A stretch of DNA of 64,000 bases from Kosakonia oryzae (GTDB taxonomy: Bacteria; Pseudomonadota; Gammaproteobacteria; Enterobacterales; Enterobacteriaceae). The translations under genes and the position numbers were made by a program. Location: NCBI RefSeq assembly GCF_001658025.2, contig NZ_CP014007.2:1736001-1800000 (forward strand), in the 5' to 3' direction. The notes under the pieces are model-generated. The model searched no databases, was not told the origin of the DNA, and was given only the letters and a program-made list of their open reading frames with translations. Positions 9,000 to 18,945 of this stretch are shown one piece after another; the first letter of the stretch is position 1, and each line of letters starts with the position of its first letter.

Positions 9000-10197
9000 C
9001 GTTTGCTGACTTACGCCACTTCGGTGGCGTGAGCGCCATCATGATCAGCCCGCCCAGCACACCAATCGCCAGGTTACCGGTAGTGACGGTCGCGACCACC
9101 GTGACCAGCATCACCACGGTTTCCATGACTGGCACCTGCTTAAGTGTTGCCGGTTGCAGGCTGCCCCAGTTAAAGGTTTTAAAGGCAACGATGACCATAA
9201 TGCCCGCCAGCACAACCATTGGAATCTTCGCCATCACGCTGCTGAGCGCCGTCACCAGCAGCAACAGCACCAGCGCGGCGGCCAGCGTTGAGATGCGCGT
9301 GCGGCCTTTGCCCATCTCCACATTCACAATGGTCTGACCGATCATCGCACAGCCAGCGATCCCACCGTAGAACCCCGCCAGAATATTGGCGATGCCAAGC
9401 CCGGCGCTCTCGCGGCCTTTGTGTGAAGGCGTATGGGTTAAATCGTCCACCAGTTTGGCGGTCAGCAGGGATTCCATCAAACCCACAAAAGCGATACTCA
9501 GCGCGCAGGGCCAGACGATATTTAATGTCTGCCAGTTGAGCGGAACCAGAAATGAGGTTAACCCCGGCAGCCCGCCCTGCATGGGGCCTTCATCGCCCAC
9601 GGTTGGCAGGATCTGCCCGCTGAACAGGGTAAACGCAGTGAGTAACACAATGGCGACCAGCGGCGCAGGGATGCTTTTTACCCAGCGCGGCAGCCACAGC
9701 ACAATCAATAGCGTTAGTACGAACAGCGCCAGAATTAGCGGGTCTTTGCTCCAGAAATGGGGGATCTGTGCAAAGAAGATCAGAATACCAAGCGCGTTGA
9801 CGAAACCGGTCATCACCGCATGAGGAATAAAGCGCATCAGCCGCGCCATACCGCTCAGGCCGAAGAGAATTTGAATCATCCCCGCCAGTAAAACCGCCGG
9901 AAGAATGTATTCCACACCGTGTTGGTTAACCATAGGACCGATAACCAGAGCGACTGACCCCGCTGCCGCCGTTACCATCGCCGGGCGCCCGCCCAGAAAA
10001 GACATGCTCAGGCACAGCACAACCGAGGCAATCAGGCTCACTTTCGGGTCGACACCGGCAATTACCGAGAAAGAGATCACTTCCGGGATCAGCGCCAGCG
10101 CAGTGATTACGCCGGCCAGGCATTCGCGGGTCAATAACGCCGGGGAACGCAGGACATCCAGGCTGTGGTTTGCCGGGGAGAGTAATTTTTCAGTCAT
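8962..10197 (-). CDS. SulP-family anion transporter without STAS domain
   Basis: SulP/SLC26 carriers move sulfate, bicarbonate or dicarboxylates across the inner membrane. The 411-residue protein has the signature region near the N terminus (ECLAGVITALALIPEVISFSVIAGVDPKVSL), about 11-13 hydrophobic segments, and ends soon after the last helix. The usual C-terminal STAS regulatory domain is absent: typical SulP proteins have about 550 residues. That shorter form exists in several bacterial SulP subgroups, so it is not necessarily broken. The coding ends of this gene and mgtE overlap tail to tail. The substrate cannot be read from sequence. It is absent from this locus in E. coli K-12. Confidence 0.85.
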   Translation of the reverse strand: MTEKLLSPANHSLDVLRSPALLTRECLAGVITALALIPEVISFSVIAGVDPKVSLIASVVLCLSMSFLGGRPAMVTAAAGSVALVIGPMVNQHGVEYILPAVLLAGMIQILFGLSGMARLMRFIPHAVMTGFVNALGILIFFAQIPHFWSKDPLILALFVLTLLIVLWLPRWVKSIPAPLVAIVLLTAFTLFSGQILPTVGDEGPMQGGLPGLTSFLVPLNWQTLNIVWPCALSIAFVGLMESLLTAKLVDDLTHTPSHKGRESAGLGIANILAGFYGGIAGCAMIGQTIVNVEMGKGRTRISTLAAALVLLLLVTALSSVMAKIPMVVLAGIMVIVAFKTFNWGSLQPATLKQVPVMETVVMLVTVVATVTTGNLAIGVLGGLIMMALTPPKWRKSANVTAKTASPAQEK

Positions 10198-10476
10198 AAA
10201 GGTTCACAGGCCGGTGAGGCGTTCAACAACAGGGGCGCAAACGGCATCGGTGCGTTTGGCAAAGCGCAAAAGAATAGCAGATTTTAACCGCCGTGGGTCA
10301 ACAATAAGTGTTAAATCTAATCTGGAAAATCAACTTATTAGTAACATTTATACAATGAATATTTAATGTTTAAACATTATTTAAATCTCACTTCTTAAGT
10401 GCTACGTTAGAAGGGTTAACTACTTTACCCTCAATAAATGCGAATAAAGCAGCACTAAAAGTAAGGCATTAATACC

Positions 10477-12132
10477 ATGAAAAAAATGACTGCCAGGCTG
10501 TTTTCGATGGCTGTCGGGCTAAATGCTGTCTCAAAGGCAGCGAAAGCGTCCGCATCGAAAGAGCAGGAAACAGATGTGCTTTTAATCGGTGGTGGGATCA
10601 TGAGTGCCACATTGGGTACCTGGCTTCAGGATCTCGAACCCGACTGGTCGATTACGATGGTGGAACGGCTGGATGCCCTGGCTGAGGAGAGCTCGAACGG
10701 CTGGAATAACGCCGGTACGGGCCATGCCGCTTTAATGGAACTGAACTACACGCCGCGTGCGGCTGACGGCACCGTCAGCATTAAAAAAGCGATTGAAATC
10801 AACGAAGCGTTCCGTATTTCTCGCCAGTTCTGGGCGCATCAGGTCAAAACCGGTGTGCTACGCGAACCGCGCTCATTTATCAACACCGTACCGCATATGA
10901 GCCTCGTCTGGGGCGATGACAATGTGAACTTCCTGCGTGCCCGTTACAAAGCGTTGCAGCAATGTTCGCTGTTCCGCGGTATGCGCTATTCCGAAGATCC
11001 CGAGCAGATCAAGCAGTGGGCACCGCTGGTGATGGAAGGGCGCGATGCGAAGCAAAAAATCGCCGCTACCCGCACTGAGATTGGTACTGATGTTAACTTC
11101 GGTGAACTGACGCGCCAGATGATTGGCTCATTGCAGAAAAAAGAGAACTTCTCTTTGCAACTGAGCACGGAAGTTCGCAGCCTCAAACGCAATGCCGATA
11201 ATAGCTGGAGTGTGACGCTCAGCAACCTGAAAGACGGCGGCGAACGCGTGGTAAAAGCGAAGTTTGTTTTTATTGGCGCGGGCGGCGCAGCGCTGAAATT
11301 GTTGCAGGCATCCGGTATTCCGGAAGCGGCAGACTATGCCGGTTTCCCGGTTGGTGGCCAGTTCCTGGTGGCGGAGAACCCGGATGTGGTCAACCATCAT
11401 CTGGCAAAAGTCTATGGTCAGGCGACCGTTGGCGCACCGCCGATGTCGGTTCCGCATATTGATACCCGCATTATTGATGGTAAACGCGTGCTGTTGTTCG
11501 GGCCGTTCGCGACCTTCTCGACACGTTTTCTGAAGAACGGTTCGCTGTGGGATCTGTTACGTTCGACCAACTCATCCAATATTCTGCCGATGTTGACGGT
11601 GGGAATGACCAATTTCAGCCTGGTAAAATATCTGGTTAACCAGGTACTGCAGAATGAAGATGACCGCTTCGATGCGCTGCGGGAATACTATCCGCTGGCG
11701 ATGAAAGAGGACTGGCGTCTGTGGCAGGCGGGCCAGCGCGTACAGATCATCAAGCGTGAAGCCGGAAAGGGCGGTGTACTGCGTCTCGGCACCGAAGTGG
11801 TGAGTGATAAAGAAGGGACTATTGCTGCGCTTCTGGGAGCCTCGCCGGGTGCGTCTACCGCGGCGCCGATTATGCTTGAGCTGATGGAAAAAGTGTTTAC
11901 TGAACGCTTTGCTTCTGCAGCCTGGCAGGCGAAGCTGAAAGAGATTATCCCCTCTTTTGGTACGCAACTTAACGGCAATATTGAAGCTGCCGATGCAGAG
12001 CTGCGTTACACCAGCGAGATCCTTGGGTTGAAATGCGACGAGTCTCTGGTGGCAGATGTCACGCCGCCGGTGCAGAAGCCAACGACCCAGCCGCACAACG
12101 ACGGCGAGACGGTTGCGGATATCGCGCTGTAA
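10477..12132 (+). CDS. mqo: Malate:quinone oxidoreductase
   Basis: Mqo is a membrane-associated FAD enzyme that oxidises L-malate to oxaloacetate and passes electrons to quinone, bypassing NAD-linked malate dehydrogenase in the TCA cycle. The 551-residue protein has the FAD-binding fingerprint [13 protein letters not shown] at about residues 34-46 and the family stretches [13 protein letters not shown] and [30 protein letters not shown] lies near the C terminus. It is nearly co-linear with E. coli Mqo (548 residues). The long upstream gap (279 bases to the divergent sulP start) should hold its promoter; in E. coli, mqo responds to ArcA and carbon source. A terminator follows. Confidence 0.96.
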   Translation: MKKMTARLFSMAVGLNAVSKAAKASASKEQETDVLLIGGGIMSATLGTWLQDLEPDWSITMVERLDALAEESSNGWNNAGTGHAALMELNYTPRAADGTVSIKKAIEINEAFRISRQFWAHQVKTGVLREPRSFINTVPHMSLVWGDDNVNFLRARYKALQQCSLFRGMRYSEDPEQIKQWAPLVMEGRDAKQKIAATRTEIGTDVNFGELTRQMIGSLQKKENFSLQLSTEVRSLKRNADNSWSVTLSNLKDGGERVVKAKFVFIGAGGAALKLLQASGIPEAADYAGFPVGGQFLVAENPDVVNHHLAKVYGQATVGAPPMSVPHIDTRIIDGKRVLLFGPFATFSTRFLKNGSLWDLLRSTNSSNILPMLTVGMTNFSLVKYLVNQVLQNEDDRFDALREYYPLAMKEDWRLWQAGQRVQIIKREAGKGGVLRLGTEVVSDKEGTIAALLGASPGASTAAPIMLELMEKVFTERFASAAWQAKLKEIIPSFGTQLNGNIEAADAELRYTSEILGLKCDESLVADVTPPVQKPTTQPHNDGETVADIAL

Positions 12133-12150
12133 TTGCCTTTCCCGAAAAAT

Positions 12151-12183
12151 AAAACCGTAACGGATGCGTTGCGGTTTTTTTTT
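12151..12183 (+). terminator. mqo Rho-independent terminator
   Basis: The stem AACCGTAACG/CGTTGCGGTT (one mismatch) with loop GATG is followed by nine T residues, about 20 bases after the mqo stop. Confidence 0.85.
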
Positions 12184-12276
12184 ATCTGTCAGTTGATGGA
12201 TACCCGATATTTGGCAAGCCTGCACTTTTAGATACAATGGGTTACGGTAACGTGCGGCTTGTAACAGGGAAACAGG

Positions 12277-13101
12277 ATGACGGATAGAATAGAAAAAATA
12301 GGAAAAATGATCGGTAAAGCGCTGAATAATTCCAGTGCGAGTGAGGCCGCACAAGCGCTTAAATCGGCCGCCTCTGTGATGCATAAAGAAGGGCTTGAGC
12401 CTAAAGCGTTTCTGGTCCGCAAAGAGGATGCACAGGACGGTGCAGAACTGGAGGCGCTCAGATCGGAATATGCGGCACTGCAACGTTCATTTGCTGATGA
12501 GCGGCGCAGGGCTTTACATCTTGAAAGTGCCTTAGCAACTGCCAGAGGTAACCCTGCCGATTTGCGCGAGGCAAAAGAACTGGCGATCAAGTGGCATCGT
12601 ACTTCACAGGAACAAGATGAAAAATTGGGTAATCTGCGCGGCTGGATTAAAAAGCTGTCCGTATTCAGCATCGTCCTGGGCGTTGGCGGTTATGTTACGG
12701 GTGGTGCTGTGGCTAATCACTCTTCCTCTGACTATGTTGACTCACTGCGATCGCAGATGAAGGCAAAGGATAAGCAGATCGGCGCCCTGCAAAACCAGTT
12801 ACAGACGGCATCTGTAAAGCCCGGCAATAAGCGTAAAGCGGAATCGCTGCCAAAGCCTGCCACTTCCCGAAATGGGGTCTACACATTAAAAGCGGATTGC
12901 ATTAATGCCCAGGGTAACAAATTTAGCCCTGCATGGACGGTGAATACCAACACATATGAAGTGGATGAATCGACAAAAATGCTCGCTGATGGCTATGCGC
13001 TCTCTTTGTCTGATAAAGCCATTCCGGCTAACGGACAGCGGTTTAAACTGACTTATCAGAGCGGTAGCGTGATCAATTGCACCGTGGTCGATGCGCGGTA
13101 A
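12277..13101 (+). CDS. Uncharacterised membrane protein with DUF2786-like N terminus
   Basis: I do not recognise this 274-residue protein as a named gene. The first 45 residues (RIEKIGKMIGKALNNSSASE, then AAQALKSAASVMHKEGLEP) resemble the short DUF2786 helical domain seen in phage and enterobacterial proteins. A charged coiled-coil-like helix follows (about 50-120, ELEALRSEYAALQRSFADER). One hydrophobic segment lies at about 128-148 (KLSVFSIVLGVGGYVTGGAV), then a second heptad-like stretch (SLRSQMKAKDKQIGALQNQL). A C-terminal domain with two Cys (ADCINAQG and INCTVVD) follows, plausibly disulfide-bonded if outside the membrane. Start: ATG after AGGGAAACAGG. It has its own transcription unit between the mqo terminator and the terminator beside tRNA-Pro. 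It looks less GC-rich than its neighbours, and the spot is where E. coli carries eco/nap/ccm. Acquisition is plausible. Confidence 0.75.
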   Translation: MTDRIEKIGKMIGKALNNSSASEAAQALKSAASVMHKEGLEPKAFLVRKEDAQDGAELEALRSEYAALQRSFADERRRALHLESALATARGNPADLREAKELAIKWHRTSQEQDEKLGNLRGWIKKLSVFSIVLGVGGYVTGGAVANHSSSDYVDSLRSQMKAKDKQIGALQNQLQTASVKPGNKRKAESLPKPATSRNGVYTLKADCINAQGNKFSPAWTVNTNTYEVDESTKMLADGYALSLSDKAIPANGQRFKLTYQSGSVINCTVVDAR

Positions 13102-13148
13102 GCGTGTTTGTATGACGCCAGGTATTACCTTCGGTAAATCGCAGGCAT

Positions 13149-13181
13149 AAAAAAACCAACCGCAATGGGTTGGTTTTTTTG
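13149..13181. terminator. Bidirectional terminator between the DUF2786-like gene and tRNA-Pro
   Basis: AAAAAAACCAACCGCAATGG and the following GTTGGTTTTTTT form a CCAACC/GGTTGG stem flanked by A and T runs on both sides. It can end transcripts from both the rightward gene and the leftward tRNA. Confidence 0.85.
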
Positions 13182-13188
13182 GGATTTT

Positions 13189-13264
13189 TGGTCGGCACGA
13201 GAGGATTTGAACCTCCGACCCTGACACCCCATGACAGTGCGCTACCAGGCTGCGCTACGTGCCG
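13189..13264 (-). tRNA. proL: tRNA-Pro (anticodon GGG)
   Basis: A 76-nt cloverleaf on the minus strand. Acceptor stem CGGCACG/CGTGCCG is followed by discriminator A and encoded CCA. The D-arm is GCGC-AGCCTGGTA-GCGC. The anticodon loop ATGGGGT holds GGG, and the T-loop is TTCAAAT. It closely matches E. coli proL and occupies the same position next to yejM. The 3' end points toward the uncharacterised membrane-protein gene, the orientation in which elements often integrate at tRNA genes; I found no repeated tRNA end in that gap. Confidence 0.95.
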
Positions 13265-13340
13265 ACATGTGGCGCTAATAGTACCCTTTTCGTTGCTGAT
13301 TGCAAGCAGAGGGGCACCTGAGTGATTCATAATTAATCAA

Positions 13341-15101
13341 TCAGTTAGCGATAAAACGTTTTTCATCCGTTAACACTTGCAGCAACAAACTGAGCTGCGG
13401 TTTCTGATCGCGGATCTTCTCGCCCTGCGCATTCCAGGTATGGTAATTGCCGTTAGGACTCAGTACCAGCGTCATCTCCGGCGTGGTTATTGCCAGCGTG
13501 TCACCGCCCGCAGCGGTGACCCAATTATGGCGGCGCGGTGCGTTAAACAGATCTTGCCCCTGTGACCAGGCATTGGGTGGCGTGCTGACATGCAGTAACC
13601 GCTGCATCAGCGTGGCCATCACATCTTTATGATCCGTCAGCGTATTGATGCGCTGTGCCGGTGTGCCTGGCCAGTGGATGACCAGCGGAACGTGCAGCCT
13701 GCTGCGCGACCATTCGAAACTATCGTCCGCTTTGCTTTCCGGCACGCCGTGACCAGCGGTAATAATTACCACTGTATCGTCCAGCTTGCCGGTCGCGCGC
13801 AGCGCATCCAGCACGCGCCCGATTTGCGCATCAACATCTGCCGCCGCGCGGCTGTACTTACGGGCGAAGTTTGGCTGCGAACTGTCCAGAGATGCCGTGC
13901 CGTTCAGCGAAATCCACGAGAACCAGCGGTTATCATCCTGCGCGTAATGTTCAAGCCAGTTAATCCACTGCGAGGCGGTTTTCTCGTCACTCTGCGTTTG
14001 CGCGGCTGGCAATGAGAAGTCAGAGAGCAGCGCCTGGCGGTAGAGCGGGCTGCTGAAACCGTCCGAAGAGAATAAACCAAGCTGGTAGCCCTGCTGGTTA
14101 AAGGCGGTGATCAGCGCAGCCGGAATACGCGCCGACAGCACGCCATCCATGTAACCCGGTGAGATGCCGTAGAACAGGCCGAAATAGCCATTGTCGGCAG
14201 TGTTGCCGGAACTCATATGTTGCGTAAAGTTGACGTTCTGCTGCGCAAAGCTGGCGAGTTGCGGCATCTGTTTTTCATAACGCGAATAATTGAGGCCATC
14301 AACGGTAATCAGCAGCACGTTCTGGCCGGAACCCATATCAGCGTAGCGCAGATCGCTTAAGGGGTACTGTACGGAGACAGCTTCAGGGTTGCCCTGTTCC
14401 ACCAGTCGGCGTTGATAATCCTGCGCATCCAGCAAACCGTGTTTTTCCAGAAAACGGCGCGCGGTCATCGGATAAGAGAGCGGCAGATTAGCGCGCTGCA
14501 TGGTAATCGGGCGATAGAAATTGGCGTCGGCCCAAATATACATCACGTGCGTGGCGATAAAGGCGACGAAGAAAAAGGCGGCCAGCGGCTTGGCGTAGTG
14601 GCGGCGGCGCGTCAGGCTACGCAGCTTCTGCCAGCTCCAGGTGGCGAATAGCATTTCGATCAGCAGAATCACCGGCACGCTGATAAACATGAGCTGCCAG
14701 TCCCGCGCCATCTCGTTCTGGTCCGGGTTAATCACTAACTCCCAGACAACGGGATTAAGATGCAGGTGGAAACGGGTAAATACTTCGCTGTCGATCAGCA
14801 GCAGCGTCATGCCTGCTGTCGCAAGGATGGCGGACAGCACGCGCATCAGGCGCTGCGACATCACAATAAACGTCAGCGGGAAGAGCACAAGCAAGTAGGT
14901 GGCGAACACCAGAAAGCTGAAATGCTCAACCACGCTGAGATAAGAATAGATACGCCCGGATAGGGTAGTCGGCCAGTCGGCGACAAACAGATAACGGCTA
15001 CCGAGAACGATGGACAACAAAATGTTGAACAACGCAAACCAGTGCCCCCAGCTTACCATCTGGGAGACTTTTTCACGGTAGCGCTGACGATTGGTCACCA
15101 T
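13341..15101 (-). CDS. yejM: YejM/PbgA/LapC inner-membrane regulator of LPS synthesis
   Basis: YejM (PbgA, LapC) senses lipopolysaccharide at the periplasmic face of the inner membrane. Through LapB it controls FtsH degradation of LpxC, and it is essential in E. coli. The 586-residue protein has five N-terminal transmembrane helices (within about residues 20-190) and a basic linker. A periplasmic alkaline-phosphatase-superfamily domain starts at about residue 245 (VLLITVDGLNYSRYEKQMPQ), with SSGNTADNGYFGLFYG and ITAGHGVPES motifs. It lies 18 bases downstream of yejL on the same strand, so yejLM is probably one operon, divergent from yejK. Confidence 0.96.
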   Translation of the reverse strand: MVTNRQRYREKVSQMVSWGHWFALFNILLSIVLGSRYLFVADWPTTLSGRIYSYLSVVEHFSFLVFATYLLVLFPLTFIVMSQRLMRVLSAILATAGMTLLLIDSEVFTRFHLHLNPVVWELVINPDQNEMARDWQLMFISVPVILLIEMLFATWSWQKLRSLTRRRHYAKPLAAFFFVAFIATHVMYIWADANFYRPITMQRANLPLSYPMTARRFLEKHGLLDAQDYQRRLVEQGNPEAVSVQYPLSDLRYADMGSGQNVLLITVDGLNYSRYEKQMPQLASFAQQNVNFTQHMSSGNTADNGYFGLFYGISPGYMDGVLSARIPAALITAFNQQGYQLGLFSSDGFSSPLYRQALLSDFSLPAAQTQSDEKTASQWINWLEHYAQDDNRWFSWISLNGTASLDSSQPNFARKYSRAAADVDAQIGRVLDALRATGKLDDTVVIITAGHGVPESKADDSFEWSRSRLHVPLVIHWPGTPAQRINTLTDHKDVMATLMQRLLHVSTPPNAWSQGQDLFNAPRRHNWVTAAGGDTLAITTPEMTLVLSPNGNYHTWNAQGEKIRDQKPQLSLLLQVLTDEKRFIAN

Positions 15102-15119
15102 AGACTGTCGATATTTCCC

Positions 15120-15347
15120 TTAATGCGCTTTGTCGTCGCCAATCGACGATTGTAACGCCTGAGCGAATGATTTCGCGATCGCCTGACGTTGTGCAGGGGC
15201 GACGCTGGTGTTGATCAGGTTCGTCACCATGTTGCCCAGCACCATCAGGGAGAGATCGGTCGGGGCTTTGTGTTTTTCCAGTACGTTTGCCAGCTCACTG
15301 AGCAGCTGTTCAACGTGTTCATCACTGTAGCGGGAGAGTTGTGGCAT
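15120..15347 (-). CDS. yejL: YejL, conserved small protein (UPF0352)
   Basis: A 75-residue, mostly helical soluble protein of unknown function, full length for the family ([20 protein letters not shown]). It stands first in an apparent two-gene unit with yejM and divergent from yejK, as in E. coli. The function is not established. Conserved linkage to yejM may reflect co-transcription only. Confidence 0.93.
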   Translation of the reverse strand: MPQLSRYSDEHVEQLLSELANVLEKHKAPTDLSLMVLGNMVTNLINTSVAPAQRQAIAKSFAQALQSSIGDDKAH

Positions 15348-15479
15348 AAATCGGAATCTGTTTACTCATGAAAGGGCAACATATTACCGTAGCAATCGCT
15401 TTTTTTCTGCTTTTTTATCAGCAGTTGCACAGTCGCGTTGGTGGTGGTTGAATACCGCCGTCTAAAAGGAGAGTTTATC

Positions 15480-16487
15480 ATGAGTCTGGACATCAACCAG
15501 ATTGCCCTGCACCAGCTTATCAAACGCGATGAGCAAACCCTTGAACTGGTGCTGCGCGATTCTTTGCTGGAACCGACCGCGCCTGTCGAAGAGATGGTGG
15601 CGGAACTGCATCGGGTATACAGCGCCAAAAATAAAGCCTACGGTCTGTTTAACGAAGAGAGCGAACTGGCGCAGGCGCTGCGTCTTCAGCGTCAGGGCGA
15701 GGAAGAGTTCCTTGCATTCAGCCGCGCGGCAACCGGGCGCTTACGTGATGAACTGGCGAAATATCCGTTTGCCGATGGCGGTATTGTGCTGTTTTGCCAC
15801 TACCGTTACCTGGCTGTGGAGTACCTGCTGGTGGCGGTGCTGAACAACTTAAGCAGCATGCGCGTCAATGAAAACCTCGACATCAGCTCGACGCATTATC
15901 TCGATATTAATCATGCCGATATCGTGGCTCGCATTGATTTAACCGAGTGGGAAACCAATCCGGAATCAACCCGCTATCTGACCTTCCTGAAAGGGCGAGT
16001 AGGGCGTAAAGTCGCGGACTTCTTTATGGATTTCCTCGGCGCCAGCGAAGGGCTGAATGCGAAAGCGCAAAACCGCGGTCTGTTGCAGGCGGTAGACGAT
16101 TTCACCGCGCAGGCCGAACTGGATAAATCAGAACGCCAGACCGTGCGCCAGCAGGTTTATACCTACTGTAATGAGCAGTTGCAGGCGGGCGAAGAGATTG
16201 AGCTGGCATCGCTTTCGAAAGAGCTGGCGGGCGTCAGCGAAGTGAGCTTCGAAGAGTTTACCGCAGGCCAGGGCTACGAGCTGGAAGAGAGTTTTCCGGC
16301 GGATCGCAGTACTCTGCGACAGCTGACCAAATTTGCCGGCAGCGGAGGCGGTCTGACGATCAACTTCGATGCTTTGCTGCTGGGCGAACGTATTTTCTGG
16401 GATCCGGCTACGGATACGCTGACCATCAAAGGCACGCCGCCGAATCTGCGCGATCAACTGCAACGCCGATTCACCGGTGGGAAGTAA
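15480..16487 (+). CDS. yejK: YejK nucleoid-associated protein (NdpA)
   Basis: YejK (NdpA, 37-kDa nucleoid-associated protein) binds DNA and has been reported to interact with topoisomerase IV and gyrase. The 335 residues equal the E. coli length. Start: ATG ([16 protein letters not shown]) preceded by AAAGGAGAG; an in-frame extension upstream lacks this site and family support. The sequence is of one NdpA domain throughout, ending [17 protein letters not shown] terminator follows directly. Divergent from yejLM. Confidence 0.95.
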   Translation: MSLDINQIALHQLIKRDEQTLELVLRDSLLEPTAPVEEMVAELHRVYSAKNKAYGLFNEESELAQALRLQRQGEEEFLAFSRAATGRLRDELAKYPFADGGIVLFCHYRYLAVEYLLVAVLNNLSSMRVNENLDISSTHYLDINHADIVARIDLTEWETNPESTRYLTFLKGRVGRKVADFFMDFLGASEGLNAKAQNRGLLQAVDDFTAQAELDKSERQTVRQQVYTYCNEQLQAGEEIELASLSKELAGVSEVSFEEFTAGQGYELEESFPADRSTLRQLTKFAGSGGGLTINFDALLLGERIFWDPATDTLTIKGTPPNLRDQLQRRFTGGK

Positions 16488-16494
16488 TCCTCTG

Positions 16495-16523
16495 AAACCT
16501 GCTCATTCGGGCAGGTTTTCTTT
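16495..16523 (+). terminator. yejK terminator
   Basis: AAACCTGC/GCAGGTTT stem with loop TCATTCGG, then TTTC and TTT, just after the yejK stop. Confidence 0.75.
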
Positions 16524-16584
16524 AATACGCATGACGTGAGCCGCCATATGACTCAGCAAGCCGCGTATCGACGTTAATAAGCCA

Positions 16585-16613
16585 TAAAAAAACCCCGCCG
16601 GAGCGGGGTTTTC
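16585..16613 (-). terminator. rplY terminator
   Basis: On the minus strand AAAACCCCGC-TCC-GGCGGGGTTTTTTT forms a strong stem with a T tract, 16 bases beyond the rplY stop. Flanking A and T runs allow some activity in both directions. Confidence 0.85.
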
Positions 16614-16629
16614 TTCAACTCGTCAGCGA

Positions 16630-16914
16630 TTAAGCGCGAACGAAGTCGATGTGGTTCAGGCGCACTTTGTACGCGTGACGCTGTACAGCCTGAACTTTTA
16701 CTTTTACTTCTTTGCCATCAACTACAATGGTCAGAACGTCGCTGTAGAATTCAGCTTTCGCCTGCATGTTCCACAGTTTGTCGTGATCCAGTTCGATAGC
16801 GATCGGCGCTTCAGTTCCACCGTAGATGATTGCCGGGAACTTGTTCGCTGCGCGCAGGCGGCGGCTCGCACCCTTACCCTGCTCTTTACGTACTTCTGCG
16901 TTAATAGTAAACAT
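16630..16914 (-). CDS. rplY: 50S ribosomal protein bL25
   Basis: Short form of bL25 (94 residues), which binds 5S rRNA in the large ribosomal subunit at the central protuberance. The whole protein is the 5S-rRNA-binding beta-barrel domain ([46 protein letters not shown]). The long CTC-type C-terminal extension of other bacteria is absent, as is normal for enterobacteria. It is monocistronic, with its own terminator. Confidence 0.97.
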   Translation of the reverse strand: MFTINAEVRKEQGKGASRRLRAANKFPAIIYGGTEAPIAIELDHDKLWNMQAKAEFYSDVLTIVVDGKEVKVKVQAVQRHAYKVRLNHIDFVRA

Positions 16915-17038
16915 TTAAATCTCTCTTAAATAAATCCTGTTACAGGCGACCCAGCAACAGGCAGATGATCGGCTTTGCGGATGCAAAAGCGGGCGGTATT
17001 CTATCCTCGAACGTTCGATACATCAATCAAAAGTACGT

Positions 17039-18799
17039 TTACCCGCGCAATTCATGTGCCCGCCGGAAGCGACCCTCATAATCAAACACCTTTTCCCGCA
17101 CCTGCCAGTACTGTCCTTTCATTCGGGCGACCACAAAATCGGGATGACGCAACAGCGCCTGCTGCGCCACGATATCGGCGGCGACAATCCAGCGCAGCGG
17201 CACGCCGGGCGTGCGCGTATGCGGGCGGATAAACAGCTGTTCGAAAGCGGTGCGCTGGGCAGGTGTCTGTAGACGGAAGCGCTCACTGACATCGGCACCG
17301 TCTTCATCGTAATAGGTGATTTTAAGCCATTCGCCTTTCTCATCGGTACCATGTTGTAACGTCATACCGCTACAGCGCAGCACCAGCGCGTCTTTTAACT
17401 TCAGCGCCGCTTTCAACATATCGTCCGGATCGACAAGCACAGTATCGCAGGCGCGGCAGCGGCGGGCCGCGATATCGTTTTCCGCGTTGCACTGCGGGCA
17501 GTTTTTAAAGCGAAAACGGTAATCACACTGCTCGCGGTTGCCTTCATCATCTTCCAGCCAGCCCTGGCAGCGGCGACCAAAGTGTTCAATCAGCGTGCCG
17601 TCGGCGGTGGTTTTTCCCCAGAAGGTGTTGGCGAAGCCGCAGCCGGGGCAGAAAACCTGCACCGGGACGTTATCGCTTTTGCCTTTCGGCGCACCAATTT
17701 CCGGCGCATAGAGATCGTGAGGGTTCCCGGCATAATCAAGGATTAGGCAGTCGGTTTTACCGGGCGCAAGCCGCAGGCCGCGTCCGACAATTTGCTGATA
17801 CAGGCTGACGGATTCCGTTGGCCGTAAAATAGCAATTAAATCAACATGTGGCGCATCGAAACCGGTGGTCAGCACTGCCACGTTAACCAGGTAACGGAAC
17901 TGCTGATTTTTGAATGCCTCAATCAACGCATCGCGTTGCGGGCCTGGCGTTTCTCCGGTGATGAGTGCCGCATCATTTGCGGGTAACAGACCGGTGATCT
18001 CCCGCGCATGCTCGACGGTCGCCGCAAAAATCATCACTCCTTTGCGCGTTTGCGCGAATTCAATAATCTGGCTGATGATATGCGGGGTAATGCGCTGCTG
18101 TTTTTTCAATTCGCGGTTAAGTTCGGCCTCGCTGAACAGCCCATTACTTTGCGCCTGTAAGCGGCTGAAATCGTACTGCACGACCGGCATATCCAGCCGT
18201 TCTGGCGGCGTTAAATAGCCGTGCTTGATCATATAACGCAGCGGCAGTTCATAAATGCAGTCGCGGAACAGCGCTTTTTCGTCGCCGCGTACCATGCCGT
18301 GATAATGAAAGCGGTAAATCCAGCCTTTTCCCAGCCGGAAAGGCGTGGCAGTAAGGCCAAGCAAACGCACGTGGGGGTTCACTTCGCGCAAGTGGCTGAG
18401 GATTTGCTGGTACTGGCTGTCGTCATCGTCGCTGATACGATGGCACTCGTCGATCACCAGCAGGGAAAACTCGCTCTGAAATTGCTCCAGGTTGCGCGCT
18501 ACCGACTGTACGCTGCCGAACACCACTTTTCCGTGGCTCTGCTTACGTTTCAGCCCGGCGGCGAAAATATCGGCTTCCAGCCCCAGCGCAACATATTTCG
18601 CATGATTCTGCGCCACCAGCTCTTTGACGTGTGCCAGCACCAGTACGCGGCCACGCGCGAGCCGAGCCAGTTCAGCGATCACCAGGCTTTTTCCCGCGCC
18701 GGTAGGCAGCACAATCACAGCGGGTTCAGCATGTTTGCGAAAATGGGCGAGGGTGGCATCCACCGCTTCGCGTTGATAGGGGCGTAGCGTAAAAGTCAT
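17039..18799 (-). CDS. radD: RadD (YejH) superfamily 2 helicase-like DNA repair ATPase
   Basis: RadD is an SF2 ATPase that helps cells survive ionising radiation, crosslinks and other double-strand-break damage, and cooperates with RecA and SSB. The 586-residue protein has Walker A PTGAGKS (Lys37), the DECH motif II, LTATPFR motif III, and motif [15 protein letters not shown] near residue 340. A C-terminal zinc-binding region (FCPGCG, CPQC, CRAC) ends the protein. Full length compared with E. coli YejH (586). Divergent from rsuA. Confidence 0.95.
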   Translation of the reverse strand: MTFTLRPYQREAVDATLAHFRKHAEPAVIVLPTGAGKSLVIAELARLARGRVLVLAHVKELVAQNHAKYVALGLEADIFAAGLKRKQSHGKVVFGSVQSVARNLEQFQSEFSLLVIDECHRISDDDDSQYQQILSHLREVNPHVRLLGLTATPFRLGKGWIYRFHYHGMVRGDEKALFRDCIYELPLRYMIKHGYLTPPERLDMPVVQYDFSRLQAQSNGLFSEAELNRELKKQQRITPHIISQIIEFAQTRKGVMIFAATVEHAREITGLLPANDAALITGETPGPQRDALIEAFKNQQFRYLVNVAVLTTGFDAPHVDLIAILRPTESVSLYQQIVGRGLRLAPGKTDCLILDYAGNPHDLYAPEIGAPKGKSDNVPVQVFCPGCGFANTFWGKTTADGTLIEHFGRRCQGWLEDDEGNREQCDYRFRFKNCPQCNAENDIAARRCRACDTVLVDPDDMLKAALKLKDALVLRCSGMTLQHGTDEKGEWLKITYYDEDGADVSERFRLQTPAQRTAFEQLFIRPHTRTPGVPLRWIVAADIVAQQALLRHPDFVVARMKGQYWQVREKVFDYEGRFRRAHELRG

Positions 18800-18945
18800 G
18801 GTCTCGATGAGTTGCAGGGTAACGCTGCACAGTATGCCACGAATCTTTCCTTTGAGCGGTTTGTGATGCTCGTTATACTGTCAGGGTTCATTTCTTCTTG
18901 TGGGCGTTTTGCCCGCACCCAGCACCATACAGGCCAGAAAAATTC

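Noticed and set aside
11572-12483. 303-codon open frame on the minus strand across the end of mqo
   Set aside because: It is antisense to mqo and the next gene, rich in His/Arg/Gln with no domain, and lacks a ribosome site; a shadow of high-GC coding sequence.
12132-13264. Possible integrated element at tRNA-Pro with attachment-site repeats
   Set aside because: No integrase gene and no second copy of the tRNA 3' end could be found between mqo and the tRNA.
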